Source: Cepaea nemoralis
Taxonomy: Eukaryota > Mollusca > Gastropoda > Stylommatophora > Helicidae
NCBI GenBank assembly: GCA_014155875.1
Contig: JACEFZ010017638.1
Coordinates: 47,501-111,500, forward strand
DNA length: 64,000 nucleotides
Direction of reading: 5' to 3'
Below the pieces are notes generated by a model that was not told the DNA's origin, did not search any database, and was given only the letters and a program-made list of their open reading frames with translations. The number at the start of each line of letters is the position of its first letter. Position 1 is the first letter of the stretch. This document shows positions 43,227 through 53,910 of this stretch, one piece after another. The position numbers and the translations under genes were made by a program.

Positions 43227-43583
43227 GAAAAGAAGATCTCAAAAAGATTGCATTTCAAGTCAAAAGTCAGTAGCCGAACACTCGTAGGTATATCAGATTT
43301 CCAAAACTACCAGAAAGTAATTACATATTATCAAATGCAATATAAACGTGCGTACTAGAACCTAGGGACAAACAGACATGATAAGTGAAATACAGAGTAA
43401 ACGATTCACAATAGAAACACACAAAGATTAAGATAACTAAGAACTAAGACATAATTGAAGATATAAAATAAGAATGGTTAACCTGACATTTTAAAACAAG
43501 ACATCAGTCAAGGATGTAAAAAAAAAAAATGTTAAGAACTCAATTTCAAACCATAAGACTTATTGGGTTTATGGTGCTAGCCC
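43227..43583. other. Unassigned
   Basis: AT-rich; a run of A at 43519-43529. Nothing recognised. Confidence 0.3.
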
Positions 43584-43799
43584 CATATTTATTAGATCAG
43601 TTGGCATTTGATGGGTGATACGGTTAATATCACGCCTGCCTTCTGTATGTTAGTTGCATGTCCTTTACATGACGTCGCAGCCAACCCCCACCATATTTAT
43701 TAGATCAGTTGGCATTTGATGGGTGATACGGTTAATATCACGCCTGCCTTCTGTAAGTTAGTTGCATGTCCTTTACATGACGTCGCAGCCAACCCCCAA
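43584..43799 (+). repeat. 108-bp tandem duplication, nearly exact
   Basis: Copies 43584-43691 and 43692-43799 differ at only two positions that I could see (tgtatgttag/tgtaagttag and the ccccacc/ccccaac junction). The unit includes a SINE C 3' end in minus orientation. Confidence 0.9.
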
Positions 43800-44250
43800 C
43801 ATATATGGCTGTATGTGATTTTGTGGGTAATTTTACGTTCAGCAGTTCGCCGTTGCCCGACTCCGTGGCAGAGGTATTAAACGACTTTCTTTTATCTACT
43901 TTTTATCCACGTAGTTTCTCGCAGCGCGCGAGAATTGGTAACGGTTGGTGTCTTACGGGATAAGTGAGCCGGCCGCACAGAAAGCAATGGCAAACTACTG
44001 AGCGTAATCTTGCCAAGAAATCAATAAACAGCCGTAAAATGCTGGTGTTGACAGCGATGTCCTGTAAAGAATATGCGACCAAAAAATAAAAAAATAAATG
44101 AAAAGTTCGGCGTTGCTTTTTGAACGATCACATTCAATCATTGTGAAAATCAAAATAGGGCGGTCTGCTTTCACATAGCCAGTGGCCGGGTTTTGAACCG
44201 GGTATACCAGATTGTTAAACTGCATTCATTGCCCTTGGGCTACAGACGAG
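43760..44250 (-). mobile_element. SINE C copy, split by SINE B
   Basis: Pieces 43760-43856 (3' end and conserved domain) and 44104-44250 (head part: ttttgaacgatcac, gggcggtctgctttc, a degraded B box-like ggttttgaaccgg) join correctly once the insertion 43857-44103 is removed. Confidence 0.75.
43844..44116 (+). mobile_element. SINE B copy inserted into SINE C, 13-bp TSD
   Basis: Insertion 43857-44103 (247 bp). Flanks agttcgccgttgc (43844-43856) and agttcggcgttgc (44104-44116). Starts ccgactccgtggcagaggta, body gcgcgcgagaattggtaacg, domain cacagaaagcaatggcaaac, actgagcgtaatcttgcc, 3' end gatgtcctgtaaagaatatg and an A-rich tail. Confidence 0.85.
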
Positions 44251-44289
44251 AGCACTACTTAGTAAATTGCCTGATGCCAGATTCAGGCT

Positions 44290-45390
44290 GGGTTGATCTA
44301 TTATTATCTTTGCTTTATTGACTACACAAAGGCTTTTAACAGAGTAAGACATGTCAACATAATAACGATGCTTGCAGATCTACAAATTGATGGGAAAAAC
44401 CCTGGACTTGTGACAAACATATATTGGAAACAACAAGCTGCCATAAAGATTGATAGTGAAATAGGTCACTATCAGCTTATTAAGAGAGGTGTGAGGCATG
44501 GATGTGAAATGTCTCCAGATATTTTTTCAGTGTACAGTGAAAATGTTTTCAGAACAATACAAGATATGAAAGGAATCATCATTGTGGGACACAACATCCA
44601 TAACATTAGATATACAGATGATACAGTATTGATTGCAGGCAATGAAAAGAATCTGCAACATTTTAGTAGGTGCAGTTGTTGCACACAGTAAATAACTAGG
44701 GTTAGAATTAAATTGTAAGAAAAGACACATTATGGTCGTCATCAGAAGGAGGAAATACAACAATTTAATATACAAGTAAATGGGAATATTCTTAAACAAA
44801 TGAACCAGTACAATTTTCTTAGAAAAGTCGTAACATCTGATAGGAGATGGCTTTGAAGAAATAAGAATCGCCATGGCGAAGGTAGTCTTTTACAAGATGA
44901 AAAACATACTGACCAATAAAATGATATCAACTGAAACGAGAAAAAGAATGTTGAGGTGCTACATAGAACCCGTACTTGTGTATGGATATGAAGCGTTGAC
45001 AATGAGCAGACAAGCTAACAACAAATGATGGTTGTGGAAATGTGGTTTCTGATAACAATGCAAAGAATGTCATGGACAGAAAGAAAAACCATTGGCCAAG
45101 TCCTGCAAGAAACAAATTAAAATCGTACACTGATTAGAGAAATTAGACGTAGACAGTTAAAATATTTCGGTCAAGTTATGAGAAGAAATAAATTTGAGAA
45201 CTTGGTGACAACTGGCAAGATCGAGGGGAAGAAATCAAGGGAAGGGCAGAGAAGTTAATACCTGGATGGTTTGGCCACGTGGTATGGTCGAGACAAGAAC
45301 ATTGAGCTAATCCACGACTTTCGTGATCGAGTGAGATAGCAAACCATGACCACCCACGCCGATTTGCATAGCGCATGATGAATGAATGAT
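44290..45390 (+). pseudogene. LINE-N 1.1-kb copy with altered RT active site
   Basis: The plus strand is open at 44293-44691: CFIDYTKAFNRVRHVNIITM, YWKQQAAIKIDSEIGHYQLI, KRGVRHGCEMSPDIFSVYSE, then HNIRYTDDTVLIAGNEKNLQ. RT motif C is YTDD (44611-44622) instead of YADD. Downstream pieces (RIAMAKVVFYKMKNILTNKM, RKRMLRCYIEPVLVYGYEAL) continue with breaks to the C-terminus, with gaatgaatga at 45379-45389. 5' truncated at motif A. Confidence 0.88.
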
Positions 45391-45411
45391 CTATTAGAGC
45401 CAGTCAGCAAA

Positions 45412-45505
45412 ATAAATAACCCGCTTCAATGGAGATTCGAACACATGAACATGTCGTCGGTGGGCAAGCATGCTAGCCAAAGCTCTACCGTGTCTCCCAT
45501 TGTCC
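45412..45505 (-). mobile_element. tRNA-like SINE head
   Basis: Minus strand: gggagacacggtagagcttt, ggctagcatgcttgccc and B box-like tgttcgaatctcc. No body of a known family follows. A degraded tRNA relic is the alternative. Confidence 0.5.
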
Positions 45506-45524
45506 ATAGGTAAATAATCTCATC

Positions 45525-46000
45525 TCATCTCATCTCATCTGATCATGTTCCTCTTGTACCTTGCGGTGTCGAGGTGAAGTATAAACAACGGGAGAGTGCC
45601 CGCTTATGGGCTTCATGTATCGATATTCCCATGGACTCTGTTATCCCCTGCTTCCATCGTTTACGTAGTCGGCCTCTTCCTTTGTTTCCCTCTGGTCTGT
45701 ACATCATTGCTTGTTGTGGTATACTGTTAGTTGGTAACCTACTTGCATGACCAAACCATTTAACTTGCTGCCTCCTAATACAATCTAGTGCAGCTATAAC
45801 CCCCATTTTAGTCCTGATTTCTTCATTTCTGATCTTATCTCTTCTTAATACATTGAGTATTCTTCTGAGGAATCTCATTTCTGTTGTTGTGATTTTTCTT
45901 TTCTCTTTTCCTGTCATTGTCCAGGTTTGGTATTGGTAACATAGAGTTGGTAGGAAGATTATGTTGTAAAGTGCCTTCTTGGTAGTCATTGATACATGTT
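45525..46000 (-). pseudogene. LINE-W 3' copy, 148-codon open frame
   Basis: The minus strand is open at 45989-45543: MTTKKALYNIIFLPTLCYQY, QTWTMTGKEKRKITTTEMRF, LRRILNVLRRDKIRNEEIRT, QQVKWFGHASRLPTNSIPQQ, then HEAHKRALSRCLYFTSTPQG. The C-terminus RGT is followed by the atgag tail at 45520-45541. This is the least decayed LINE-W of the window. Confidence 0.85.
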
Positions 46001-46074
46001 TGTTCTTTGGTATTGGTGCCCTTTGTCCAGTGAGTTAGTTTGCCTTATAAGGTAAATAATAATACAATAATAAA

Positions 46075-46275
46075 TTGTCCCAAAGATGTTTCCTGCTATA
46101 TGTCTGCGAAGTGATGGCGCCATCACATTCTGTAGCCCTGGGAGCAAGGTGGAATAGGTGGCAAACCTTTTCCTCACTTTGGCAAGCGACGAGCATAGGG
46201 ATCTAAACCAGCACTTGCTCGTGCTCACGACATTACCAGTGTAATCCGTTATCAACTTCGCTAGCGCCCCGCCAA
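46075..46275 (-). mobile_element. Possible tRNA-like SINE
   Basis: Minus strand from 46275: ggggcgctagcgaagttgat, then gtgctggtttagatcccta with B box-like spacing. The body is not matched elsewhere in the window. Low support. Confidence 0.35.
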
Positions 46276-46529
46276 GTCAACAGGTGCTATAGCAAATTGC
46301 TTTGGAATAAAACATTTTTCATTTGTATGCTTTAAAAATGTTTGCTAATAAAGTCCAGCGCTCTGATTTTTTTTTAAAAAATGTCCCTGTATATTTTTGG
46401 ACACCCTGAAGTCTGCGTGCGTTTTTGCTTCGAAGCATGGATAATGCATGAATTGGCAAAACAATATGAATGCAATAAGCAAGCCTATATGAGAAAGCTA
46501 TGATAATTAGGAGCGGAGAGGAGAGGCCA
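46276..46529. other. Unassigned
   Basis: Nothing recognised. Confidence 0.3.
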
Positions 46530-47340
46530 TCAATGAGCATCACAGTAAACCAGGAGGTACTAGAACAAGTAAGAAGTTTCTCCTGCCGTTTACGTGTAAT
46601 ATCAGTTAATGACAACATTGATATAGAAATTAAAAAGAGAATATGAATGGCCAAAAATGTTTTCAACAACATGAAATCAGTATTAACATCTACAGAGATT
46701 AACAACGCATTAAAAATGAGAATTGTCAAATGTTATGTATATTCAACACAACTATATGGCACTGCGCCGGTCACCTTGGTATAGGGGTTAAACGACTTTC
46801 TCCGTAATCCCGTTTATCGACGTAAGGTAACGAAGCGCGCGAGAATTGGAACCGGTTCTCGCCGTGTTGGTAACTTACGGGGTAAGTGAGCTGGCTGCTC
46901 AGAAATCAATGGCAAACTACTGAGCGTAATATTGCCAAGAAATCACAATCAGCTCAATGATGCTGATGTTGACAGCGATGTCCTGTAAAGGATATGCGAA
47001 CAAAAAAAAATATGACACTGAAGTTTTGACTATGAAAAGGCAATTATAAAATCAAATAGAGGCCATGCAGGTGTGGATATACAGAAGAATATGTCGTATT
47101 TCATGGATTAAAAAAAAAAAGACAATCAAATACAGAGATTCTTGAAAAATGTGATATGAAAAGAGAGTTGATGAAAGAAATAAAATAGGGCAAGTGAACT
47201 ATTTCGGCCACGTTAAAAGACATAATTCTCTTATAAAAACATTACTGAGGGTGGGGGAACGGAGGGAAGTCGAAGGCAAACACGCAAAAGGTAGAAAGCG
47301 ATACAAGTGGGAAGATAACATCAAGAGATAAACGAACAGC
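46530..47340 (+). pseudogene. LINE-T fragment split by SINE B
   Basis: Plus strand: QVRSFSCRLRVISVNDNIDI, MAKNVFNNMKSVLTSTEINN and RIVKCYVYSTQLYGT up to 46764. It then resumes from 47010 with YDTEVLTMKRQL, MQVWIYRRICRISWI, NYFGHVKRHNSLIKTLL and KGRKRYKWEDNIKR. Two visible stops and indels. Confidence 0.75.
46754..47020 (+). mobile_element. SINE B copy inserted into LINE-T, 11-bp TSD
   Basis: Insertion 46765-47009 (245 bp); flanks atatggcactg (46754-46764) and atatgacactg (47010-47020). Head cggtcaccttggtatagggg, body gcgcgcgagaattggaaccg, domain gctcagaaatcaatggcaaa, 3' end gatgtcctgtaaaggatatg and an A tail. Confidence 0.88.
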
Positions 47341-47359
47341 AGTCTAACAGAATGTACAG

Positions 47360-47787
47360 TTCAGTTAAGTCGCGGTTCCAACATCACAGCAACGGGTCGT
47401 TCCCATTATGCTCCGTTCCTGTACCAGTGAATATCACATAAAATGTTCTTCACTGCCCCATGTGAAAAGTGGAAAATACAGGAGTCTCGACAAACAACAA
47501 CCCGCTCAGGCACACTGTGCATAATGCCGCCGCCAGAATGTCACCATAAACGTCCTCCACGAACCATACCGTTCATCCTTGATCGAAGTGGCAGTCACTT
47601 TCCCAACCAAATCTTCACCTACAAAGTCTAGATGTTTCTAGATGTCGGTGTCCCGTTTCTAGATGTTTTCTAGCCAGCCACTCCATTTTATCTCCGAAAT
47701 GCAGTTCACGCAACAAAACAACCTCGAACAGATGTAAAAACTTTCACTGTACATAATGCCGTCGCCAGAATGCCACCACAAAAGTCC

Positions 47788-47818
<31 letters not shown>

Positions 47819-49040
47819 CTTCTTCTTCTTCTTCTTCTTCTTCTTCTTCTTCTTCTTCTTCTTCTTCTTCTTTTTCTTTTTCTTTTTCTTCTTCTTCTTC
47901 TTCTTCTTTTTCTTCTTCTTCCTTCTTCTTCTTCTTCTTCTTCTTCTTCTTCTTCTTCTTCTTCTTCTTCTTCTTCTTCTTCTTCTTCTTCTTCTTCTTC
48001 TTCTTCTTCTTCTTCTTCTTCTTCTTCTTCTTCTTCCTTCTTCTTCTTCTTCTTCTTCTTCTTCTTCTTCTTCTTCTTCTTCTTCTTCTTCTTCTTCTTC
48101 TTCTTTTGCATTCATCCGAAGTTTTCTTTTTCGGACGTGATTGCATTGTGCTTGTTTACAGCAGAGCTGCGTTCTTGTGCCGTTATGCCGACACATCCGA
48201 CTTCTGCGGGAATTTTTTGACCGGGTTAACCTTCCCGGGGAGTCCACTACGAAACATGCAGTTCATCCTTGATGGAAGCGGCAGTCACTATCCCAACCAG
48301 ATGTAAGCCTACAAATCTCGATATTTCTAAATGTTGTTGTTTCGTTTCTAGATGTTTTCTAGCCAGCCACGCCATTTTTTCTCCGAAATGTAGTTCACGA
48401 ACAAAACAACATCGAACAGATGTAAAAGAAAAAAAAAAATTTCACTGTACATATTGCCGTTGCCAGAAGTCCAACACAAAAGTCCTCGACGAAAATACAG
48501 TAGAAAAAAAGGCAAAAAACCGGTCACTTCTGCGTCACAACCAGCCGCCATGCATGCAGATATTTCTAGATGTTGTTCCGTTTCTAGATGTTTTCTAGCC
48601 AGCTACGCCCTTTTCGGAGCAAGCAGTTCACGCCTCATCACCTCGGACAGATGTTTAAAAAAACCATTTCACTATACATAATGCCTCTCCAGAATGCCAA
48701 ACCAACAGTCCTCCACGAAACACAGTTCATTGACAAAGGAAGCGGCAGTTAACCAGAAAACCAGCAGCCACACATTTCTGCATAAGGCACAACAACCGGT
48801 CAATTATGGGACATAACCAACCGCCATTGCTCTGAACATGCAACTCGGACAGATTTAAAAACATTTCACACGAAATTCACAGATTACAGCGTCGCGCCAC
48901 GCACTCAAATCAGTAGCAGGGCGACGGAACCATAAACTACCAGTCCAATATAAGGAAAATGCTAATGCAAACGGTGGCCACGAGCATAAATACTCCAGCG
49001 GCCTTAACAGTTTCGTTGCCTATCCTCCATGTTCGTGACA
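47360..49040 (-). mobile_element. Repeat K, internally expanded copy
   Basis: The 3' part (47365-47450: acgggtcgttcccattatgc) and the 5' part (48890-49035: gcgtcgcgccacgcactcaa, gggcgacggaaccataaact) match repeat K in minus orientation. Between them the internal segment is present three to four times. Each has a cactgtacataatgccg-like and a tctagatgttttctagccag block (about 47500-47700, 47730-48370, 48440-48610 and 48660-48790). A 0.3-kb TTC array lies in the second unit. Confidence 0.75.
47791..48106. repeat. (TTC)n trinucleotide array, ~315 bp
   Basis: Almost pure ttc with tttttc/ttcctt interruptions near 47872-47892 and 47921. It interrupts repeat K; no LINE-G end is visible next to it. 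Confidence 0.95.
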
Positions 49041-49585
49041 GAATGTACAATGAAGACGAAAGACAGCCAGTGTTGAAAATCCATTGCAGCCAAAATTTCA
49101 CTGTGGAAACGGCACCTGATTTATTGAATGCACTAGAGCACTTGGAATACACGAAAAATTCGAATTAAATTCGCAGGAAAATATTTTTGGTTCTCTTTAG
49201 AGGTTTTCTCGCATTATGTTTTGTTTGTTGGGGAAAAACAGTGAAGATTCATTACGTTGATTGCAAAAATACAAAACAGGTTTCAAGTTTTTGTTTTCGA
49301 AACTATTATGAATGCACTTCGGACAAACGCATAAGTTATCAGTCATCTTACCATATCAATCACGCATACGTTAGTTGAGTTTACGAGTGCATATGCAAAA
49401 GTGTTTTTTTTTCTTTCTGGTATTCTTGAAATTTTAGATGCAATAAAATAACCCAGACAATCTCTTGATCAACCACATGACCATTTATCTTCTGAAAAGG
49501 ACTCAACTAGTTACTGTCTAAAGACTTTGACCAGATCACATGTACAAAACACTAAAGATATATTTTACCTGAAAACAAAAGGAAC
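49041..49585. other. Unassigned
   Basis: Nothing recognised. Frames at 49187-49378 have no motif. Confidence 0.3.
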
Positions 49586-49720
49586 AAAGTTGAGTTGAGT
49601 TATGAAACGATATTACTGCACTCAGGACATTCCCTCACGCGCTCCGTCCCCTCGTTCAACAGCCAGCGAAGAGTCATACTGATATGGTTCCAGCTGCCAT
49701 CAGATTAAAAGTTATCCTAG
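49586..49720 (-). pseudogene. LINE-R 3' terminal scrap
   Basis: Minus strand has tgttgaacgaggggacgg, a CPECSN-like codon run near 49620-49635 and an end like that of 18640-18700 and 39596-39670. Confidence 0.55.
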
Positions 49721-49829
49721 TCTTCCTTCTCAGTTTTGAGATTCGTTAAGAGTCCCTGCCGATCCCCCGCCATATCATTTTCTCCACATACGGGTGCTCA
49801 GCCTGTTCCATGCTTTCTCCGCCTGGTCT

Positions 49830-49975
49830 CACAGTAGAAGGAATAAAGTATGACAAAATCGCCAATGTGGAGCTCGTAGGGATAATGAAAGCAATGAACA
49901 AAGGGGTGAAGAAACGACGCTGGAGATGGATAGGCTATACACTGAGAAATCCAGAGAAGGGGGCATAATTCGATC
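49830..49975 (+). pseudogene. LINE RT C-terminal scrap, family uncertain
   Basis: Plus strand reads KKRRWRWIGYTLRNPEKGA at about 49911-49968. The WxxIGHTLR motif is typical of LINE RT C-termini. No other copy in the window. Confidence 0.6.
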
Positions 49976-50329
49976 TGCTCTCCTTCATTGTCCCCGTTGT
50001 TTGCTATCCTTGTGATGCATGTGGATGCTTAGAACTGTAGACCTTCCACAGGAATCCAATCCATAATGTCACGCAAATGCTGCCTCGACATTCTGGGTCA
50101 TGTTCAATGAATAAGTTAGGATGGGACGCAATGACATTGTTACTGCCAACAATTCCATTGTCATGCTGTTTCTGGTATAAGTGAATGCCTCGCTGTCTTG
50201 TTTAACCAGTGAAGCCAAGTGAGCATCGAGAGAATTTCGTGCCTCTATTCTTCGCCGATTATATATGACTAAATATCGTCTTGCAGTGCAATCGGCGTGG
50301 CTGCAAGGATACGACCATGTTAGATCTAA
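49976..50329. other. Unassigned
   Basis: A weak resemblance of 50145-50180 (caattccattgtcatgctg) to the LINE-R RNase H region (40120-40150, minus) is noted but not enough for a call. Confidence 0.3.
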
Positions 50330-50485
50330 AACTTCCTGTGCAATGATGGCGGGATAAAGAGTTCATCTCTACACCGGTCAATTTGACTTCGTTCAGAAAC
50401 AACGACAAACTACTAAACGTGAAATTGTCTAGGACATCAACGTGAGGTTGGACTTGACTGCAACGTTTAACAAAGGACATGCACA
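50330..50485 (+). mobile_element. SINE C-like fragment
   Basis: cgttcagaaacaacgacaaac, actaaacgtgaaattgtc and a caacgttt.acaaaggacatg 3' end in family order. The head is degraded. Confidence 0.55.
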
Positions 50486-50718
50486 ATGTTTTGTTTAAAC
50501 ATCATGCGAATCAAAACATTGTCAATCCTTTTTTTTTTACCAAAACTTCAAAGACCTAGTAAAACAACAGTTCGAGATTTACAAAAGTAAGACTAAATTA
50601 TGACCTTTCACTATGTAAATGCACCATGTAATCCATCTAGCTATTCGTTATAACAGAAAATAAAAACAGTTAGGAACGTATAACTCCTGCGAAAAAGTGA
50701 GAGGTAATAAAAACAGAC
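50486..50718. other. Unassigned
   Basis: Nothing recognised. Confidence 0.3.
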
Positions 50719-50992
50719 ACAATCTACAAAGCACCGGCTCCGTGGCCGAGGAGTTAGCAGCTTTCTCCGCTAACCCCGAATACTCTCGTCACGTGACGCG
50801 ACGAGAATTAGCAGTGGTTCGAATTGCAAAAGTGACTTATGAGAGTATGGAGCCGGTCGCTCAGAAAGTCGTGGCGTGCTGATGAGCGTAATCTAGCCTA
50901 GGAATCAACATACAGCTGAAAGATGCTGATGTTGACCGCAATATCCTGAAACAGGATGGAAACGCGGGAAAAAAAAAAACAATCTACAAAGC
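50719..50992 (+). mobile_element. SINE B copy with TSD
   Basis: Insertion about 50731-50978, flanked by acaatctacaaa(gc) at 50719-50732 and 50979-50992. Head gctccgtggccgaggagtta with B box agtggttcgaattgc (50809-50823), domain gctcagaaagtcgtggcgtg, gagcgtaatctagcc, 3' end aatatcctgaaacaggatgg, tail of 11-12 A. Confidence 0.88.
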
Positions 50993-51249
50993 GGAGGAGC
51001 TTTGAGGAGCGGCTGACCTAGTGGCTAGATCGCCGGACTCTGCTTCGGGAGACCCGGGTTCGATCCCTCGTTAAGGTGTGGGATTTTTTTCTGTCGGGGG
51101 CAAAAAGAAAATCCTAACCTGCACAGTTCGCGGCGACTGCACTAGCCAGGCGGCCTTAATTCCTCAGGCTCAAAGACCCCTCTGCCATACACCGCAAGGT
51201 ACTAAATTGGCAGTAAATGACAGTTTTAAATGACATGACAATCTACAAA
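50979..51249 (+). mobile_element. SINE A copy 2, sharing the target site with SINE B
   Basis: Element 51006-51237, begins ggagcggctgacctagtggc, B box gggttcgatccc, body identical in order to copy 1, 3' tail cagtaaatgacag. Flanks: acaatctacaaa at 50979-50990 and 51238-51249. A 15-base spacer at 50991-51005 before the head contains a partial duplicate of the 5' end (gaggagc twice). Confidence 0.88.
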
Positions 51250-51913
51250 CCTTACAACGAAAGGTAAATAACACGGGAAAAACATCAATAATGATATCCC
51301 CCAAAAATAAAAAATTCCCAATAATGTTATACTATGGTCCAACGAATCAACATTTCGATTATAATAACATTCTTCAAAAACAACGCAAACAGATCTAAAG
51401 AAAACAATGAAACAGTAACATTTAATAAAATTTAAAAAACCAGGAAAAGTGTAGGCAAAACACATTGTTATGCCATTACACATACTTCGTTATACTTGAA
51501 ATACAACATGGCTGACGCCAAAATTAACACACCTTGAAACGTCCAACATCTTTTTAAACTCAGTTGAACACTGTATGTCTTCTTAATCAATACACTACAG
51601 ATCCTGCACACGCACTATGAACTGTACTTGCAATATTCTCTCCAGGGGATTCATAATGGCAAGACGACTTCACCCTCGTGTGTATTCTAGCTGATAAAGA
51701 CTGCTGAAAGGAACAAAGGCTAATATGTGAAAGTGCTGTTATTCTTTCGTATATTTGCTTCGCTTTGATGTATTAGTCTGTAGGGAATTAATATTCCAGT
51801 CTAAGAGTAGGGCGGTAAAGTTTCTCTTTGGTTATTGTATCACTTCAAGTCAGAGAGTTAAATATTATAATATAGTAATGAGGATATGGGGCAATCCTTG
51901 TCCAACCACACTC

Positions 51914-51916
<3 letters not shown>
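51250..51916. other. Unassigned
   Basis: AT-rich, no repeat or motif recognised. The frame 51755-51914 runs into the AGT array. Confidence 0.3.
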
Positions 51917-51960
<44 letters not shown>

Positions 51961-52035
51961 AAGTAGTAGTAGTAGAAGTAGGAGTAGTAGTAATAGTAGT
52001 AGTAGTATTAATAGTAGTAGTAGTATTATTAATAT

Positions 52036-52091
<56 letters not shown>

Positions 52092-52162
52092 TGGGTTGTG
52101 TTAGCAGTATATGGAGTAGTTAGAGTAGTAGTAGTAGTAATAGTAGCAGTAGTAGCAGCAGC

Positions 52163-52208
<46 letters not shown>

Positions 52209-52281
52209 ACAATAGTAGTAGTATTAGTAGTAGTGGCAGTAGTAGTAGTAGTAGTATTAGTAGTAGTAGTAGTAGTAGTAA

Positions 52282-52335
<54 letters not shown>

Positions 52336-52373
52336 AAGGAGTAGTAGTTGGAAGGGTTAGAGTAGTAGTAGTA

Positions 52374-52428
<55 letters not shown>

Positions 52429-52451
52429 CAATTGTAGTAGTAGTAGCAATT

Positions 52452-52509
<58 letters not shown>

Positions 52510-52513
52510 CAGC

Positions 52514-52546
<33 letters not shown>

Positions 52547-52563
52547 TAGTAGTAGTAGTAGTC

Positions 52564-52649
<86 letters not shown>

Positions 52650-52650
52650 T
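51917..52650. repeat. (AGT)n trinucleotide array, ~730 bp
   Basis: Mostly agt with interruptions (aat, att, agc, gga) that themselves recur, as at 52080-52130 and 52340-52365. The long Val, Ser and Leu frames are repeat translations. Confidence 0.95.
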
Positions 52651-52694
52651 CAATCCCGCACCTGTCTAGATCTATCGACTGATAAGTACTTGCT

Positions 52695-53595
52695 TATTTA
52701 GTCCTCGGCAAAAGTCTCTAACACGTCCTAATGTTAATCATAGTTCACGGTACTAACTCTCATAACTTTTCTTTCTATGTATAGTCTTCACACGTGTTTC
52801 CCATCCTTGCAAGGCCCTTGGTATCTTTCACCCATTCTCTGTTTATGTATAAATCTTTAGCACATTTCTTTGAGGCGTTCTCTTCTAGTGCATAGAATAG
52901 ACCACGATGCAGTCACCCAATCATTTTCGTTGTATGTATAGCACACAGTAGTCTCTACATCCAATCTTTTGTCTAAGTATAGTTCAAATACGAAGAGTCT
53001 TGAGAGGAAGTGATGGGAGCTGTAGGAGATAGCAAAAGACAGAACAGCTTGGCGTGGTTTGGTTGAGCTTCCAATCCCTAATGAAGGTTAAAAGGCTGAA
53101 GAGAAAGAATTAGTTCATTGTAGTCTCCACGTTCATTCTCTTATTGCGTAAAGCTTCTGGTTAGTTCTCTCATTCATTCTGTTTATATGCAAAGTTCACG
53201 GCACAGATCTCTCACGCGTTCTTTTTCTACGTATAAACATCGGTACAGTTCTCTCTTTCTTTCTTTCTTTCTTCATATAGTCCTCGGTACAGTTCTCTCA
53301 TTCATTCTTTCTACATATAGTCCTCAGTACAGTTCTCTCTCGAGTTCTCTTTCTACGTATAAACGTCGGTTCATTTCTCTTATTCGTTCCTTCTACATAC
53401 AGTCCTCGGTAGAGTTCTCTCAGACTTTTCCTTCTATTTATAGTCCTCGGTACAGTTCTCTCTGGCGTTCTCTTTCTATGTATAGTCCTCGGTATAATTC
53501 TTTTATTTGTTCTTTCTACATATAGTCCTCGGTAGAGTTTTTCCCAGGCGTTCTCTTTCAATGAATATTCCTTGATACAGTAATCACACATTATA
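52695..53595 (+). repeat. Minisatellite, ~40-bp unit
   Basis: Units such as tagtcctcggtacagttctc + tcattcgttctttctacata recur at intervals of 40-43 bp between 53170 and 53580. More diverged units occur at 52695-52990. Unrelated DNA separates them at about 52991-53110. Confidence 0.85.
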
Positions 53596-53910
53596 TAATA
53601 TGTATTTCACATACATTTCAATTGGCGAACACTTTGAGGCCACTAAGACAGTTCATAAGTGAACACGCATTTACTGCTTGGCGCTCATGGACGTATGGAA
53701 AAGAAGTAAAGACCAGAATACACTAGACAACATAAACATTGAACGCTCTAGTTCTGAACTATGCTGGTTTAATATACAATTCTGAGACTTATAATGTTAT
53801 TTAAATGGTTAGATACGAATTGTGTAAATAATCATTAGTTCTCTCATGTGGATGATAGACCTGGCTAATGAAGACACCATTATAGAGGTGTACAGTTAGT
53901 CATGAGACGA
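53596..53910. other. Unassigned
   Basis: Nothing recognised. Confidence 0.3.

Noticed and set aside
47659..48306. Long Lys, Glu, Arg, Ser, Phe or Leu frames
   Set aside because: They come from the TTC array inside repeat K.
51006..51075. A stand-alone tRNA gene on the plus strand
   Set aside because: Same reason: it is attached to the SINE A body with TSDs around the whole.
51915..52682. A 255-codon Val/Ser-rich frame
   Set aside because: It is a translation of the AGT array with its interruptions.
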